A stretch of DNA of 64,000 nucleotides, taken from the NCBI RefSeq assembly GCF_013046825.1, contig NZ_CP053187.1, forward strand, positions 62,001-126,000, in the 5' to 3' direction. The notes beneath the pieces are model-generated. The model saw only the letters and a program-made list of their open reading frames with translations. It made no database searches and had not been told where the DNA came from. Numbering within the stretch: position 1 is the stretch's first letter; every line of letters begins with the position of its first letter. The position numbers were made by a program, and so were the translations under genes. The stretch is from Turicibacter sanguinis. Lineage in GTDB: Bacteria > Bacillota_I > Bacilli_A > MOL361 > Turicibacteraceae. This document shows positions 19,192 through 27,378 of this stretch, one piece after another.

Positions 19192-20016
19192 CTACTTAAT
19201 AAAATATTGATTTAATCGAACATCGTATGTAATCGTCTGACTCGTTCCTTTTTCATCAATTATCGTATATTTAATCGTTTTAGTTTCCATATCTTCCATA
19301 TTTCCACTCTCAGGTCCCGTACAAGAAATAGGCCCAATACTTTCTCGTGCCCCAATCGTATCAACAACCATTAGATTAACATTTTTTCCATTATTCATTT
19401 CAAATGTATAAACTAATCCCATGATGGCATAATCAGAATTATTTTTAAGACTTGTCTCAAACACACTTCCACTAGCATTTGAAGGAACCGTTAACGTTGG
19501 ATTCATAAACTCCAAATCAGTCACGGTAACCTTAGGAGTTTCAGCTGAGAATGCCTCTCCTGGTGTATAAGTATATTTATTTTGATTAACATCATATTCC
19601 ACAACAGTATGAACCATATTCTCATCATACATATTAATCAAAATCCGCGTCGCTTTCATATCCTCAATACGACCTGAACTTGGACCAAAACATTGAATAA
19701 ACCCACTAATGTCACCTGATTTTAACGTATCTTGTGTGGAAATCGTTGTATAATTTCCATTACTCAACTCTATATCGATTGAAATCCCTCGTATAATAAA
19801 CTTTGAATTATTTTTAATTTGAGCTTGATAAATATAATTTCCTTCGCTACGTTGCTCAAGGGTTTGATTAATAAATTCTAACTCATTCACTAAAACATAC
19901 GAATCATCAGCCCCTCCTCCTGCTTTATTAGCAGAACAACCCATCACTAAACTAAGTGTTGTAAATAAGATGCTAGTACAGACTAAATACTTCACGGACC
20001 ATCTCTTGAACTTCAT
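19192..20016 (-). CDS. Lipoprotein with two tandem homologous domains
   Basis: 274 residues. The signal peptide ends in a lipobox LVMGC, so the mature protein is tethered to the outer face of the membrane. After it come two copies of a domain of about 110 residues, beginning VNELEFINQTL and VTDLEFMNPTL, each containing KNNS, a GPxSGxxEDM block and closing with YDVxxNxY. The duplicated FxxN-type beta domain resembles extracellular adhesive or ligand-binding modules, but no function is assigned. Confidence 0.8.
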   Translation of the reverse strand: MKFKRWSVKYLVCTSILFTTLSLVMGCSANKAGGGADDSYVLVNELEFINQTLEQRSEGNYIYQAQIKNNSKFIIRGISIDIELSNGNYTTISTQDTLKSGDISGFIQCFGPSSGRIEDMKATRILINMYDENMVHTVVEYDVNQNKYTYTPGEAFSAETPKVTVTDLEFMNPTLTVPSNASGSVFETSLKNNSDYAIMGLVYTFEMNNGKNVNLMVVDTIGARESIGPISCTGPESGNMEDMETKTIKYTIIDEKGTSQTITYDVRLNQYFIK

Positions 20017-20272
20017 AACTTATCATCCTTTATAACAAAAATTGACCGACTCAATAAGTTTTCTCCTATCTAATTGATTATCATTTAACTTACTTTTTGA
20101 TCGATTAGGCATGCATCTCATAATAAACTCCATTTCTACACAAATTCCTAATCCTGATGAACAGACATCAAGTTTATACCAATAGCAAGAATCCTTATCT
20201 CTATAGTTATAGAGTTAGAAATTTTAAGTAAAATTATACGAAACTCACCACTCCTTTTTTTAAAATGATAAT

Positions 20273-20316
20273 CAAAAAAAGGTTAAAATCTAATCTGATT
20301 TTAACCTTTTTTCTTT
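20273..20316. terminator. Bidirectional terminator after the aldo/keto reductase gene
   Basis: AAAGGTTAAAATC pairs with GATTTTAACCTTT around loop TAATCT, flanked by A- and T-runs. Confidence 0.85.
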
Positions 20317-21286
20317 ATAATAAACTTCTTCCTGGTATCACATTATACAAACGATACCACTGCTCACGTGTTAACTTAACTTGGGAACCTTCACACACTG
20401 CTTTAATTCTCTGTGGGTTTTTCGTGCCAACAATCGGTTGGATTTTAGCGGGATGACGTAGTAACCAAGCCATTAAAATAGCTTCTTGACTCACTCCGAA
20501 TTCATTGGCATACTCCTTAATGACCTCATGCGCTGCTTGATAAGGAGCCTCTACCTTCTCCTTTGTCAACATCCCCGTTGCAAGTGGTGACCAGGCTTGA
20601 ATCGTCATATGATTTAATCTCGCATACTCGAGTGTTCCTTGACTTCGATGATCAATCGGATTGGTTAAACTGTTAACATTCATCCCTTCATCAATTAAAT
20701 TAGCATGAACTAACGATAACTCCATTTGATTCACAATTAAATCTTGTTCAATATAACGTTTTAACAATTCTATTTGATGAGGATTATGATTACTAACCCC
20801 AAAATGTCTAACTTTCCCAAGAGCCTGTAATTCACTAAATGCCTGAGCCACCTCTTCTGGCTCAACTAGTGCATCTGGACGATGTAGCAATAAAGAATCT
20901 AAATAATCGACCTTCAATCTTTTTAAAATACCATCTACAGAATCAATAATATACTGATAGCTAAAATCATAATGTGGTGCAGAACCTTCCCCTAAACTTC
21001 CTTTCAAACGAATTCCACATTTAGATTGAATATAAATCTCTTCTCGCTTAACTAAGTCAGTCTCCCAGATTCCAGAAAAAGCTTCTTCCGACTTTCCATA
21101 CGTATAGATATCAGCATGATCAAAAAAATTAATTCCTTGCTCTAAGGCCGCTTCAATGGTTACTAAAGCCTGTTTCTTAACCTCATTTGTCAAAGGATTA
21201 TGAGTCCACTCTCCTCCCATTCCCATACATCCAAGTGCAATCTCTGAGGCATGAATGTTACTATTTCCAATTCGTATCTGCTTCAT
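20315..21286 (-). CDS. Aldo/keto reductase, YdhF-like
   Basis: About 323 residues, TIM-barrel NADPH-dependent reductase. The catalytic tetrad is visible: Asp and Tyr in FFDHADIYTYGKSEEAF, Lys in IYIQSKCGIRLKG, His in LLLHRPDALVEP. The cofactor end contains PIVGTKNPQRIKA. Start at 21286 follows GGAGGAG by four bases; sixteen further codons upstream have no ribosome site. Substrate not deducible. Confidence 0.9.
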   Translation of the reverse strand: MKQIRIGNSNIHASEIALGCMGMGGEWTHNPLTNEVKKQALVTIEAALEQGINFFDHADIYTYGKSEEAFSGIWETDLVKREEIYIQSKCGIRLKGSLGEGSAPHYDFSYQYIIDSVDGILKRLKVDYLDSLLLHRPDALVEPEEVAQAFSELQALGKVRHFGVSNHNPHQIELLKRYIEQDLIVNQMELSLVHANLIDEGMNVNSLTNPIDHRSQGTLEYARLNHMTIQAWSPLATGMLTKEKVEAPYQAAHEVIKEYANEFGVSQEAILMAWLLRHPAKIQPIVGTKNPQRIKAVCEGSQVKLTREQWYRLYNVIPGRSLL

Positions 21287-21400
21287 AACTCCTCCTAAAA
21301 AACATAATATCAATCCATTATAACTTATCAACACTTCATTATAAACGTTAACAAAGAAAAATTTTATGATAAAAAAGCCATCAGGGACTTCATCATCTTT

Positions 21401-21790
21401 TTACTGAAGCCGCAGTAGATAATCATCCATATCTTTTTTTAAAAAGCGCCACTCTCTTCCAACCTTATAGCCTTTTAATCTTCCATCACGAATCATATTA
21501 TAAATCGTTTGATGACTAACCCGTAACATTTTAGCCACCTCTGGCAGGGTTAAAATTTCAGGACCTTCTTCTTTTTCCTTTAAAGTAACCTCACTTCGTT
21601 CATAATCTAGCGTTTCTTTGAACTTCTGTAAAACAAGGGCATCCGTAGACTGTAATATTGTATCCCCACATTTAGGACAAACATAAATCGTGATTCCTTC
21701 AATTATCACCGTTAAAGTTCCTAATCCTGATTGAATAGATGTGGTTTTGACCTCAAACTGTTGTGAACACTTCTTGCATACCTTTGACAT
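21401..21790 (-). CDS. Zinc-finger plus excisionase-type helix-turn-helix protein
   Basis: About 129 residues. N-terminal MSKVCKKC and IYVCPKCGDTI form a two-CxxC zinc ribbon similar to YgiT/MqsA-type fingers. The C-terminal half, LTLPEVAKMLRVSHQTIYNM followed by KVGREWRFLKKDMDDYL, is a MerR/excisionase-family DNA-binding domain. AGGAGG precedes the ATG at 21790. No toxin partner is adjacent, so it is more likely a stand-alone regulator than an antitoxin. Confidence 0.8.
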   Translation of the reverse strand: MSKVCKKCSQQFEVKTTSIQSGLGTLTVIIEGITIYVCPKCGDTILQSTDALVLQKFKETLDYERSEVTLKEKEEGPEILTLPEVAKMLRVSHQTIYNMIRDGRLKGYKVGREWRFLKKDMDDYLLRLQ

Positions 21791-21969
21791 AAATTCAATC
21801 CCTCCTAAAAAATCCATTTCCCCCAATGGATGTGCCTCTTTATAACCATTATAAAGAATAATCAATCCTTATAAGTTATTTTTATTATAACCTAATTTTT
21901 ACCATTATTAAACAGTAAGACATTAATTAAAAACAAAAATGACACAAAAAATAACTTGACTTTATTCTT

Positions 21970-22004
21970 GGGTAATAAAAAAAGCATCAGCAAGCTGATA
22001 CTTT
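21970..22004 (-). terminator. Terminator after the zinc-ribbon gene
   Basis: On the minus strand GTATCAGC and GCTGATGC form a stem around TT followed by seven T. Confidence 0.8.
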
Positions 22005-22014
22005 TTCTTCATCT

Positions 22015-22275
22015 CTAATCTCTCCAACGCTTTAAAGTTTTTAATTGTAAGGGATAAATCTTTTTCAACATCCATTTTTGAAATTTATTAACTGGTGCTT
22101 GGTCAATCATTTGAATGACTTGTTTTTTCATATCAGTTAAAGTCATATCTGGCTTTATAAAGCGTCCATTTCGATAACATAAATAACAATATTCTTGCGA
22201 AAATGTCCCATTATTTTCATTTCCTAAAATTCTTTCATTCAGTGGTAATCCGCAACTTTGACAAACTTTTTCCAA
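22015..22275 (-). CDS. Small putative zinc-ribbon protein
   Basis: About 86 residues. CQSCGLPLNE and YCYLCYRNGRFIKPDMTLTD are the two cysteine pairs and tail of the putative zinc-ribbon family Zn_ribbon_2 (PF12674-like). A TTG at 22275 preceded by AAGGGA is the better start; the ATG at 22296 has no ribosome site. It follows the 5'-nucleotidase gene by about 40 bases on the same strand. Function unknown. Confidence 0.7.
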   Translation of the reverse strand: MEKVCQSCGLPLNERILGNENNGTFSQEYCYLCYRNGRFIKPDMTLTDMKKQVIQMIDQAPVNKFQKWMLKKIYPLQLKTLKRWRD

Positions 22276-22317
22276 TCTAAAGACATCCCTTCGCATTGTT
22301 TTAAGATTTATTTTATC

Positions 22318-23292
22318 TTAACCATGGTATGGTTCATGATGCTCATGCTGGTGCTCCTCATGATGCTCATGTTCATGATGTTGTTCTTTTTGAAATTGAT
22401 TCAAACTCGAATTGGATTTATATGGAACACGCCCAGAGGGAATCAACTGAGAAGCTGGACCAACATGATAATCTTGATCATCAAAAAAGATATGGGCATT
22501 AAACGCTTTAAGAACTTTATCTTTTGCCACTCCTCCTAAGAAGAACATCTCATCCACTTTACATCCCCATTCACGTAATGTAAGAATAACACGTTTATGA
22601 GCCGGTGAATTTCTTGCCGTCACAATTGCAATTTTAACTAAGCTATCATCTTTTTCCTTAATCGTTGATAATGTTTTAAGCAACTTAGCAAATGGGCCTT
22701 CATTCATTGCATTTTCAGCATTTGCATTTTCATTTTCAATAAAAGCTGCAAGTCCTTGTTCTTTATAAATTAATTCTGACTCATCTGAGAAAACAACCGC
22801 ATCAGCATCAAAAGCGATTCGAATCTCTTTTTGGTTAGGTTGATAATCTCTTGGAACATCGTAAACAAGTGCTGCCGCCACTCCATTATCAATCGCATCT
22901 TGAACATCATGTTCATTTCTTGATAAAAATAAGTCAATATTAAAAGCGCTCAGATACGGGAGCTTATCTTCTCCTCCCGTAAAAGCAGCACGAACAATAT
23001 CAAGTTTATATTCTGCAATACTATTAAAGACTCTTAGACCTGTTTCGGGGCTATTACTTGATAAAATAATAACCTCAACAATAGGGTAATCAAATTTATC
23101 ATTCAAACTTAACAATGCCTCAATCAATGGAAATGCCGTTCCTTTTTCTAAAACAGTATTTTCATTCTCAATTTGGTAACGATGATACGCCTCAATTCCT
23201 TCCGTTTCAAAAATCTGATTTTCATGCTCTAAATTAAAAAGAGCACGACTTGAAATTGCAACGACTAATTTATCCTGTAAATCATACGCCAT
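22318..23292 (-). CDS. 5'-nucleotidase of the cytosolic type I family, His-rich tail
   Basis: 324 residues. HAD-type nucleotidase similar to eukaryotic cN-I: nucleophile motif FDADAVVFSD (Asp162, Asp164), motif II VTARNSP (224-230) and metal motif FFDDQDYH (270-276). It should dephosphorylate nucleoside monophosphates in the cytosol. The C-terminus (about 305-323) is a run rich in His and Glu, likely metal-binding and unusual for the family. Start 23292 follows GAGGTGAAG. A degenerate paralogue is encoded at 25938-26690. Confidence 0.85.
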   Translation of the reverse strand: MAYDLQDKLVVAISSRALFNLEHENQIFETEGIEAYHRYQIENENTVLEKGTAFPLIEALLSLNDKFDYPIVEVIILSSNSPETGLRVFNSIAEYKLDIVRAAFTGGEDKLPYLSAFNIDLFLSRNEHDVQDAIDNGVAAALVYDVPRDYQPNQKEIRIAFDADAVVFSDESELIYKEQGLAAFIENENANAENAMNEGPFAKLLKTLSTIKEKDDSLVKIAIVTARNSPAHKRVILTLREWGCKVDEMFFLGGVAKDKVLKAFNAHIFFDDQDYHVGPASQLIPSGRVPYKSNSSLNQFQKEQHHEHEHHEEHQHEHHEPYHG

Positions 23293-23462
23293 TCTCTTCA
23301 CCTCAATCAATAAACTTACGTTTCACTATCATATTAGATGTGGATAACTTTAATACTTCCATTATATAGATTTAAGAAACGCTTTTCAACAAAGGACAGT
23401 AAACTATTTCCTCTCACCTTTATAATTTATATGTCTTTAATCGAATTTATTCTAAAACCAAC

Positions 23463-23502
23463 AAAAAAAGTCATAGTTCTCCATTAGTAGATTGCTATGA
23501 CT
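23463..23502 (-). terminator. Orphan minus-strand terminator beside the IS1595 element
   Basis: On the minus strand AGTCATAG and CTATGACT enclose an 18-base loop and precede seven T. No intact minus-strand gene feeds it; about twelve codons ending KETSDEEEKS then stop lie just upstream, next to the insertion sequence, so the gene it served may have been removed. Confidence 0.55.
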
Positions 23503-23550
23503 TCTCCTCTTCATCACTCGTCTCTTTAATACCTTATATTTTAAATTAAG

Positions 23551-24696
23551 GCTCTGTTTTAAAATAGTGTTGATATTTCACACAGAATTTGCATAACTAA
23601 CTCTTAAATTATCCATTATAATATTATTAGAACATATGTTTGAGGAGTTTTATCTATGCCAAAAGCAGTTATTTTAGCACTTTTAAAGCGAGTAGCATCC
23701 AATGATTTACCAGAAATCTTAGTTGAAGTTGAAAAAGGAATCTTTAAATCCGATTTGTCTAAACTTCAAAATGAGATTCAAGAAACCAGGTACTCATCAG
23801 GGCAGTATAAATGCCCTTTTTGTCATGACGACCATATCGTAAAGAATGGTAAAGCAAAAGGAAATCAACGTTATCTCTGTCGCAACTGCGGAAAATCATT
23901 TAGCCAACAAACTCAAACACCAACTGCTTATTCAAAGAAAGAAACAAAAGTATGGATTGACTATATTGAATGTATGATTAAGGGATATAGCTTACGCCGT
24001 TGTGCATGGGAATGTAATATCAATCTCGCCACAGCCTTTTTTTGGCGACACAAAATTTTAGACGCTCTTAGCTCATTCATGGGAGCAGGAGAAGTTGATG
24101 GATTGGTTGAAGCGGACGAATGCTATCTCCGTTATAGCTACAAAGGAAATCATTCTAAAAGCAAACGGTTTACAATGCCAAGACCACCCCGTAAACGAGG
24201 TGGAGAGTCTGTTGGCAAGCGTGGATTATCAAGTGAACAGGTCTGTATTGGAACGGCATTAGATAGAACAGGTAATATTTTAATTGGAATGATAGGAACA
24301 GGACGAGTGAAATATGATAACCTAAAACGTTTCTTTGAAGGTCGTATTGCATCCCATTCTATTTTGTGTACGGATAGCGCTCATGGATATGGAAAATTAG
24401 CTAAAGAATTAGATTTAGAACATAAGGCAGTTCCATCAGGAAAATATATGAAAGGTATTTATCATATTCAACACATCAATGCTTTTCATAGTAATTTTAA
24501 AGCTTTCCTACAAAAGTTTAGAGGAGTATCAACTAAGCATCTATATAGTTATTTAATGTGGTTCAAGTGGATTGAGCTTTTTAAGGATGAAAAAGAACTT
24601 CTAAAAATTCAGAAAGCTTATGTGCAATCACAAGCAAGTTATTGTGTAGTATCTAATGAAATGATTCGAGAAAGAAGAGCTAATTTTATTATGTAA
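23551..24696 (+). mobile_element. IS1595-type insertion sequence, right end not found
   Basis: The left end GGCTCTGTTTTAAAATAGTG starts at 23551 and has the look of an IS1595/ISXO2 terminal repeat. Its reverse complement was not found within the bases after the transposase, so the right end is probably deleted or diverged. The right boundary given is simply the end of the transposase gene. Confidence 0.65.
23656..24696 (+). CDS. IS1595 family transposase
   Basis: 346 residues, apparently uninterrupted. An N-terminal zinc finger KCPFCHDDHIVKNG with YLCRNCGKSFS is followed by the ISXO2-like DDE catalytic domain: VEADECYLRYS (first Asp), SILCTDSAHGYGKLA (second Asp) and HIQHINAFHSNFK (third position, Asn/His type). 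GAGGAG precedes the ATG. Because the right terminal repeat is missing, the protein may be expressed but unable to move its own copy. Confidence 0.88.
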   Translation: MPKAVILALLKRVASNDLPEILVEVEKGIFKSDLSKLQNEIQETRYSSGQYKCPFCHDDHIVKNGKAKGNQRYLCRNCGKSFSQQTQTPTAYSKKETKVWIDYIECMIKGYSLRRCAWECNINLATAFFWRHKILDALSSFMGAGEVDGLVEADECYLRYSYKGNHSKSKRFTMPRPPRKRGGESVGKRGLSSEQVCIGTALDRTGNILIGMIGTGRVKYDNLKRFFEGRIASHSILCTDSAHGYGKLAKELDLEHKAVPSGKYMKGIYHIQHINAFHSNFKAFLQKFRGVSTKHLYSYLMWFKWIELFKDEKELLKIQKAYVQSQASYCVVSNEMIRERRANFIM

Positions 24697-24765
24697 AGAC
24701 TAATACATTAGTTTGTTGTTAAAAAATGGAATAAGATATATAATAGAAAACAGGAGGTGATTGGA

Positions 24766-25242
24766 ATGAAGAAGTTACTTATGCTTTCAATGTTGTTATC
24801 ATTCGTTCTTGTCGGTTGTGGTAAACCAACTAATATGACTGAATTGTTAAATTACAAGGGGTCTTTCGTTGGTGATAATTCTGCTGTTGGTCATATTATA
24901 GAGCTATTGCCAGCTCATGAGTATTTAGATGGATTTGAATTACAAACAAGTCAAGAACCATATGAGGTGACGATTAATTACAAATCATTTGATGAGGCTA
25001 CTGTTGAGTTAGAAGATGGTTCAACGTCAAAAGTTGCATTAAACGAGGTATTACAAGGAAACTCAATGATTATCTTATCTCTCGTTACAAATGCAGAAAT
25101 TGTAAATTTTAATATCGGAGACCAAGAAACGATAACCTTTGATAGAACGACATTATCTGAAAATTATGGAAATGATTTAGAAAGTATTTCAGAAGATGTA
25201 TCATCTTTACAAAATTTTATAAACACTTATACCGTTAAGTAA
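24766..25242 (+). CDS. DUF4825-type lipoprotein
   Basis: About 158 residues. Signal peptide with lipobox FVLVGCGK, then LLNYKGSFVGDNSAVGHIIELLP, which matches the YKTxYIGDNSxV pattern of DUF4825, a domain of unknown function often found in secreted Firmicute proteins. AGGAGG lies before the ATG at 24766; an ATG nine bases earlier overlaps that site. It ends at a strong terminator. Confidence 0.8.
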   Translation: MKKLLMLSMLLSFVLVGCGKPTNMTELLNYKGSFVGDNSAVGHIIELLPAHEYLDGFELQTSQEPYEVTINYKSFDEATVELEDGSTSKVALNEVLQGNSMIILSLVTNAEIVNFNIGDQETITFDRTTLSENYGNDLESISEDVSSLQNFINTYTVK

Positions 25243-25243
25243 T

Positions 25244-25275
25244 AAAAAGCTGTTCAACTATTTGAACAGCTTTTT
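25244..25275 (+). terminator. Terminator after the DUF4825 lipoprotein gene
   Basis: AAAAAGCTGTTCAA pairs with TTGAACAGCTTTTT around a short loop. The following 25276-25506 stretch is AT-rich and shows no gene. Confidence 0.85.
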
Positions 25276-25506
25276 ATTATTGTTAAAATCAACATTTACT
25301 TAAAACACAGCGTAAATTAATAACCTATCTAGAACCAGACATATTTTTTTCCTATCAATGAGCATAGTAGATTCCAGATGTAACATAAATCACTTCAAAA
25401 GTACAATCGTATCATTCTTCCCGCTAGTAAACGATTCCCTTCTCATCTACTCCATAAAATTAAAGTTACTCAACGATAAAAAACTTATCTGGACTTCTAT
25501 CGTTTA

Positions 25507-25866
25507 TTAATTTTCCTTTTTATATTCATTTAAACGTTGAAGCAAAGCGTTAAAATCATTAAATACTAAATGACGTCCATATCGGATAAATAATTCAACA
25601 GGTAACTCACCTTGAACTTTTTTCACTTCAGGTAAGTTAAGGGTTAAGGGTGCAAAACCTACCTCATATCCTTCATCACTTGAGGTGATGGTTACAACTA
25701 ACTTATTTTCAAGTGCTAGGTCTCGCTTCGACTCTATAAATTTAGAACAAATCCCTAAAATTTCATCATCTGTCAAATATCCCTGATGATAAAAATCTAA
25801 CTTCTCTGTTTCATTATTTTTTAAATAAACGCGATTATCATTAGTAATTAACAATACGTCATTCAA
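25507..25866 (-). CDS. Unknown 119-residue protein
   Basis: Not recognised. Soluble, mixed alpha/beta; LLITNDNRVYLKN at the N-terminus and VQGELPVELFIRYGRHLVFND near the end. Initiates at TTG with GGAG five to eight bases upstream. It lies about 70 bases downstream of the degenerate nucleotidase on the same strand, so the two may share a transcript. Confidence 0.65.
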   Translation of the reverse strand: MNDVLLITNDNRVYLKNNETEKLDFYHQGYLTDDEILGICSKFIESKRDLALENKLVVTITSSDEGYEVGFAPLTLNLPEVKKVQGELPVELFIRYGRHLVFNDFNALLQRLNEYKKEN

Positions 25867-25937
25867 TAGTCTCCTCTCCTCTCATTTTATCTTCCTTTAA
25901 ATATATGTAATGGGTTTCTTTTTTATGTTACTTCAAA

Positions 25938-26690
25938 TTAAAAATCAATATTTAAAATACGAGGAGTTGGCTTCGTCCGTATCAAAGAATCTTGCCTCTC
26001 CCCCTCTATATAAACCGTAAGATCAAAAAGGCGGCAAACATCTTCAGTCCCTCCCATACCTAAAAAGCAGACTTCATTAACTTTACATTGAGATAATTTA
26101 AATAAATCTTTCACCCAAGATTCAACACTATAGCACCTTGTCGTTAGTAAAGCCACCTTAAAGTTAGCAAATAACTTTTGCCAAAATCCAAATACAGGTA
26201 GTATTTTTCCAAAGGCATCGCACATTCCCTCTTTTGCAAACAACCGATGATCGAGCGCCACCTTGAACTCATGGGTTGTTGTCACTCCTAAAGAAACTAA
26301 ACCAGCTAAAATATTCATCTTCTGGGTCTCCTGAACCAAATTTAAGTCAGAAGAGAAAAATAAGTCAACCTTTAAAGCTGCTAAATAATCTAAAATCGAG
26401 GTACGATTAGATAAAATGACATTATCAATTTCTAACTTATAATAAGCTAAACTTTCAAAAATACAATCAGATATTTCAGGAGGACTATCTGATATAATCA
26501 TCACGTCAACAAACGATAGATTAGCGCATAAAAGTTGCTCAATAAAAGAAAAAAGGGGACCTTTATCAAACACCTCATTTGCATTATGATACACAAAAAT
26601 ACGATCACTCTGATCAGTCATCGTTTGAATTTTCTTTAACTTAGGCTTAAATATCGCACTTAAAGAAATTGCCACCACTACTTTCTCCAT
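25938..26690 (-). CDS. Degenerate paralogue of the 5'-nucleotidase (likely pseudoenzyme)
   Basis: 250 residues aligning along its length with the nucleotidase at 22318-23292: VVVAISLSAIF, GPLFSFIEQLL, VMIISDSPPE and EVCFLGMGGTEDV match. The catalytic DxD is changed to LDHRLF (Asp147 kept, Arg149 in place of the second Asp), the threonine motif is LTTRCYS, and the metal DDQD becomes YIEGER. About 25 residues of the cap and the His-rich tail are missing. The frame is intact with GGGGGAG upstream of ATG, so it is probably expressed but not a normal phosphatase. Confidence 0.75.
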   Translation of the reverse strand: MEKVVVAISLSAIFKPKLKKIQTMTDQSDRIFVYHNANEVFDKGPLFSFIEQLLCANLSFVDVMIISDSPPEISDCIFESLAYYKLEIDNVILSNRTSILDYLAALKVDLFFSSDLNLVQETQKMNILAGLVSLGVTTTHEFKVALDHRLFAKEGMCDAFGKILPVFGFWQKLFANFKVALLTTRCYSVESWVKDLFKLSQCKVNEVCFLGMGGTEDVCRLFDLTVYIEGERQDSLIRTKPTPRILNIDF

Positions 26691-26765
26691 TTTTCTCTCC
26701 CCCAGCTAATCGTATCTTATTATATGAATTTAATAATCACTTTATTACTTTTGTTCTCGCATAAT

Positions 26766-26797
26766 AAAAAGCTTTCTAAAGATTTAGAAAGCTTTTT
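26766..26797. terminator. Terminator after the DUF1540 gene
   Basis: AAAAAGCTTTCTAAA pairs with TTTAGAAAGCTTTTT around a short loop; works on both strands. Confidence 0.85.
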
Positions 26798-26804
26798 ATC
26801 TATC

Positions 26805-27116
26805 CTATTTTTCAAATGTATCGCAACTTGCTGTATCTGTATTAATTTGTACGGCATCAGCATGACAACAATTTTTATCGTTATGTTTACAATGACATGC
26901 ACTGCATTTAATATCATTAACTGTCGCTTTGTGTGACGTATTACTAAACTCTGATCCAAATTCAACATCACCAACAAGCCCTTGATCAGCAAAACTTTTA
27001 CATAACGTTTCATCCGTTACCGTTGCTTGCGCGCCACGAACATTCACAACACTTGCATAACAATTTCCTTGATTATCATTATGCACACAATTATGCGCAC
27101 CACATTTAATTGACAT
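26805..27116 (-). CDS. DUF1540 protein with two cysteine-rich repeats
   Basis: 103 residues. Two DUF1540 units: IKCGAHNCVHNDNQGNCYA at residues 3-21 and IKCSACHCKHNDKNCCHAD near 69-87, each with four or more cysteines and one or two histidines, followed by a C-x-F-type ending (CKSFAD, CDTFEK). Such small proteins are presumed metal-binding and are common in clostridia and related spore formers. GGGAGG precedes the ATG. Confidence 0.88.
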   Translation of the reverse strand: MSIKCGAHNCVHNDNQGNCYASVVNVRGAQATVTDETLCKSFADQGLVGDVEFGSEFSNTSHKATVNDIKCSACHCKHNDKNCCHADAVQINTDTASCDTFEK

Positions 27117-27378
27117 ATGATAGACCTCCCTTTTATCACAATTGTTTCTCTTGTATCATTCCTCAAATTTAATCAAACTATTCTCGTGTTACTCGACATT
27201 TTTCAAAACAAAAAGACATTTTGCTTTTCAAATAAAAATTTTCATGCTAAAATAAGTTCAACTTTTATTGCTTAAGCCTTTTTATTAACATTTTAGTAGG
27301 TCTAGCATTAAAATAAAAGGATTATTGTAGGAAACGACTAGAAAGAGTCGTTGTGTAGGACAGTAGGAGGAATTAAAT

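Noticed and set aside
26720-27013. A 97-residue minus-strand frame overlapping the DUF1540 gene, and its plus-strand counterpart
   Set aside because: Both are shadows of the DUF1540 frame and its terminator; only the cysteine-rich frame has a family match and a ribosome site.
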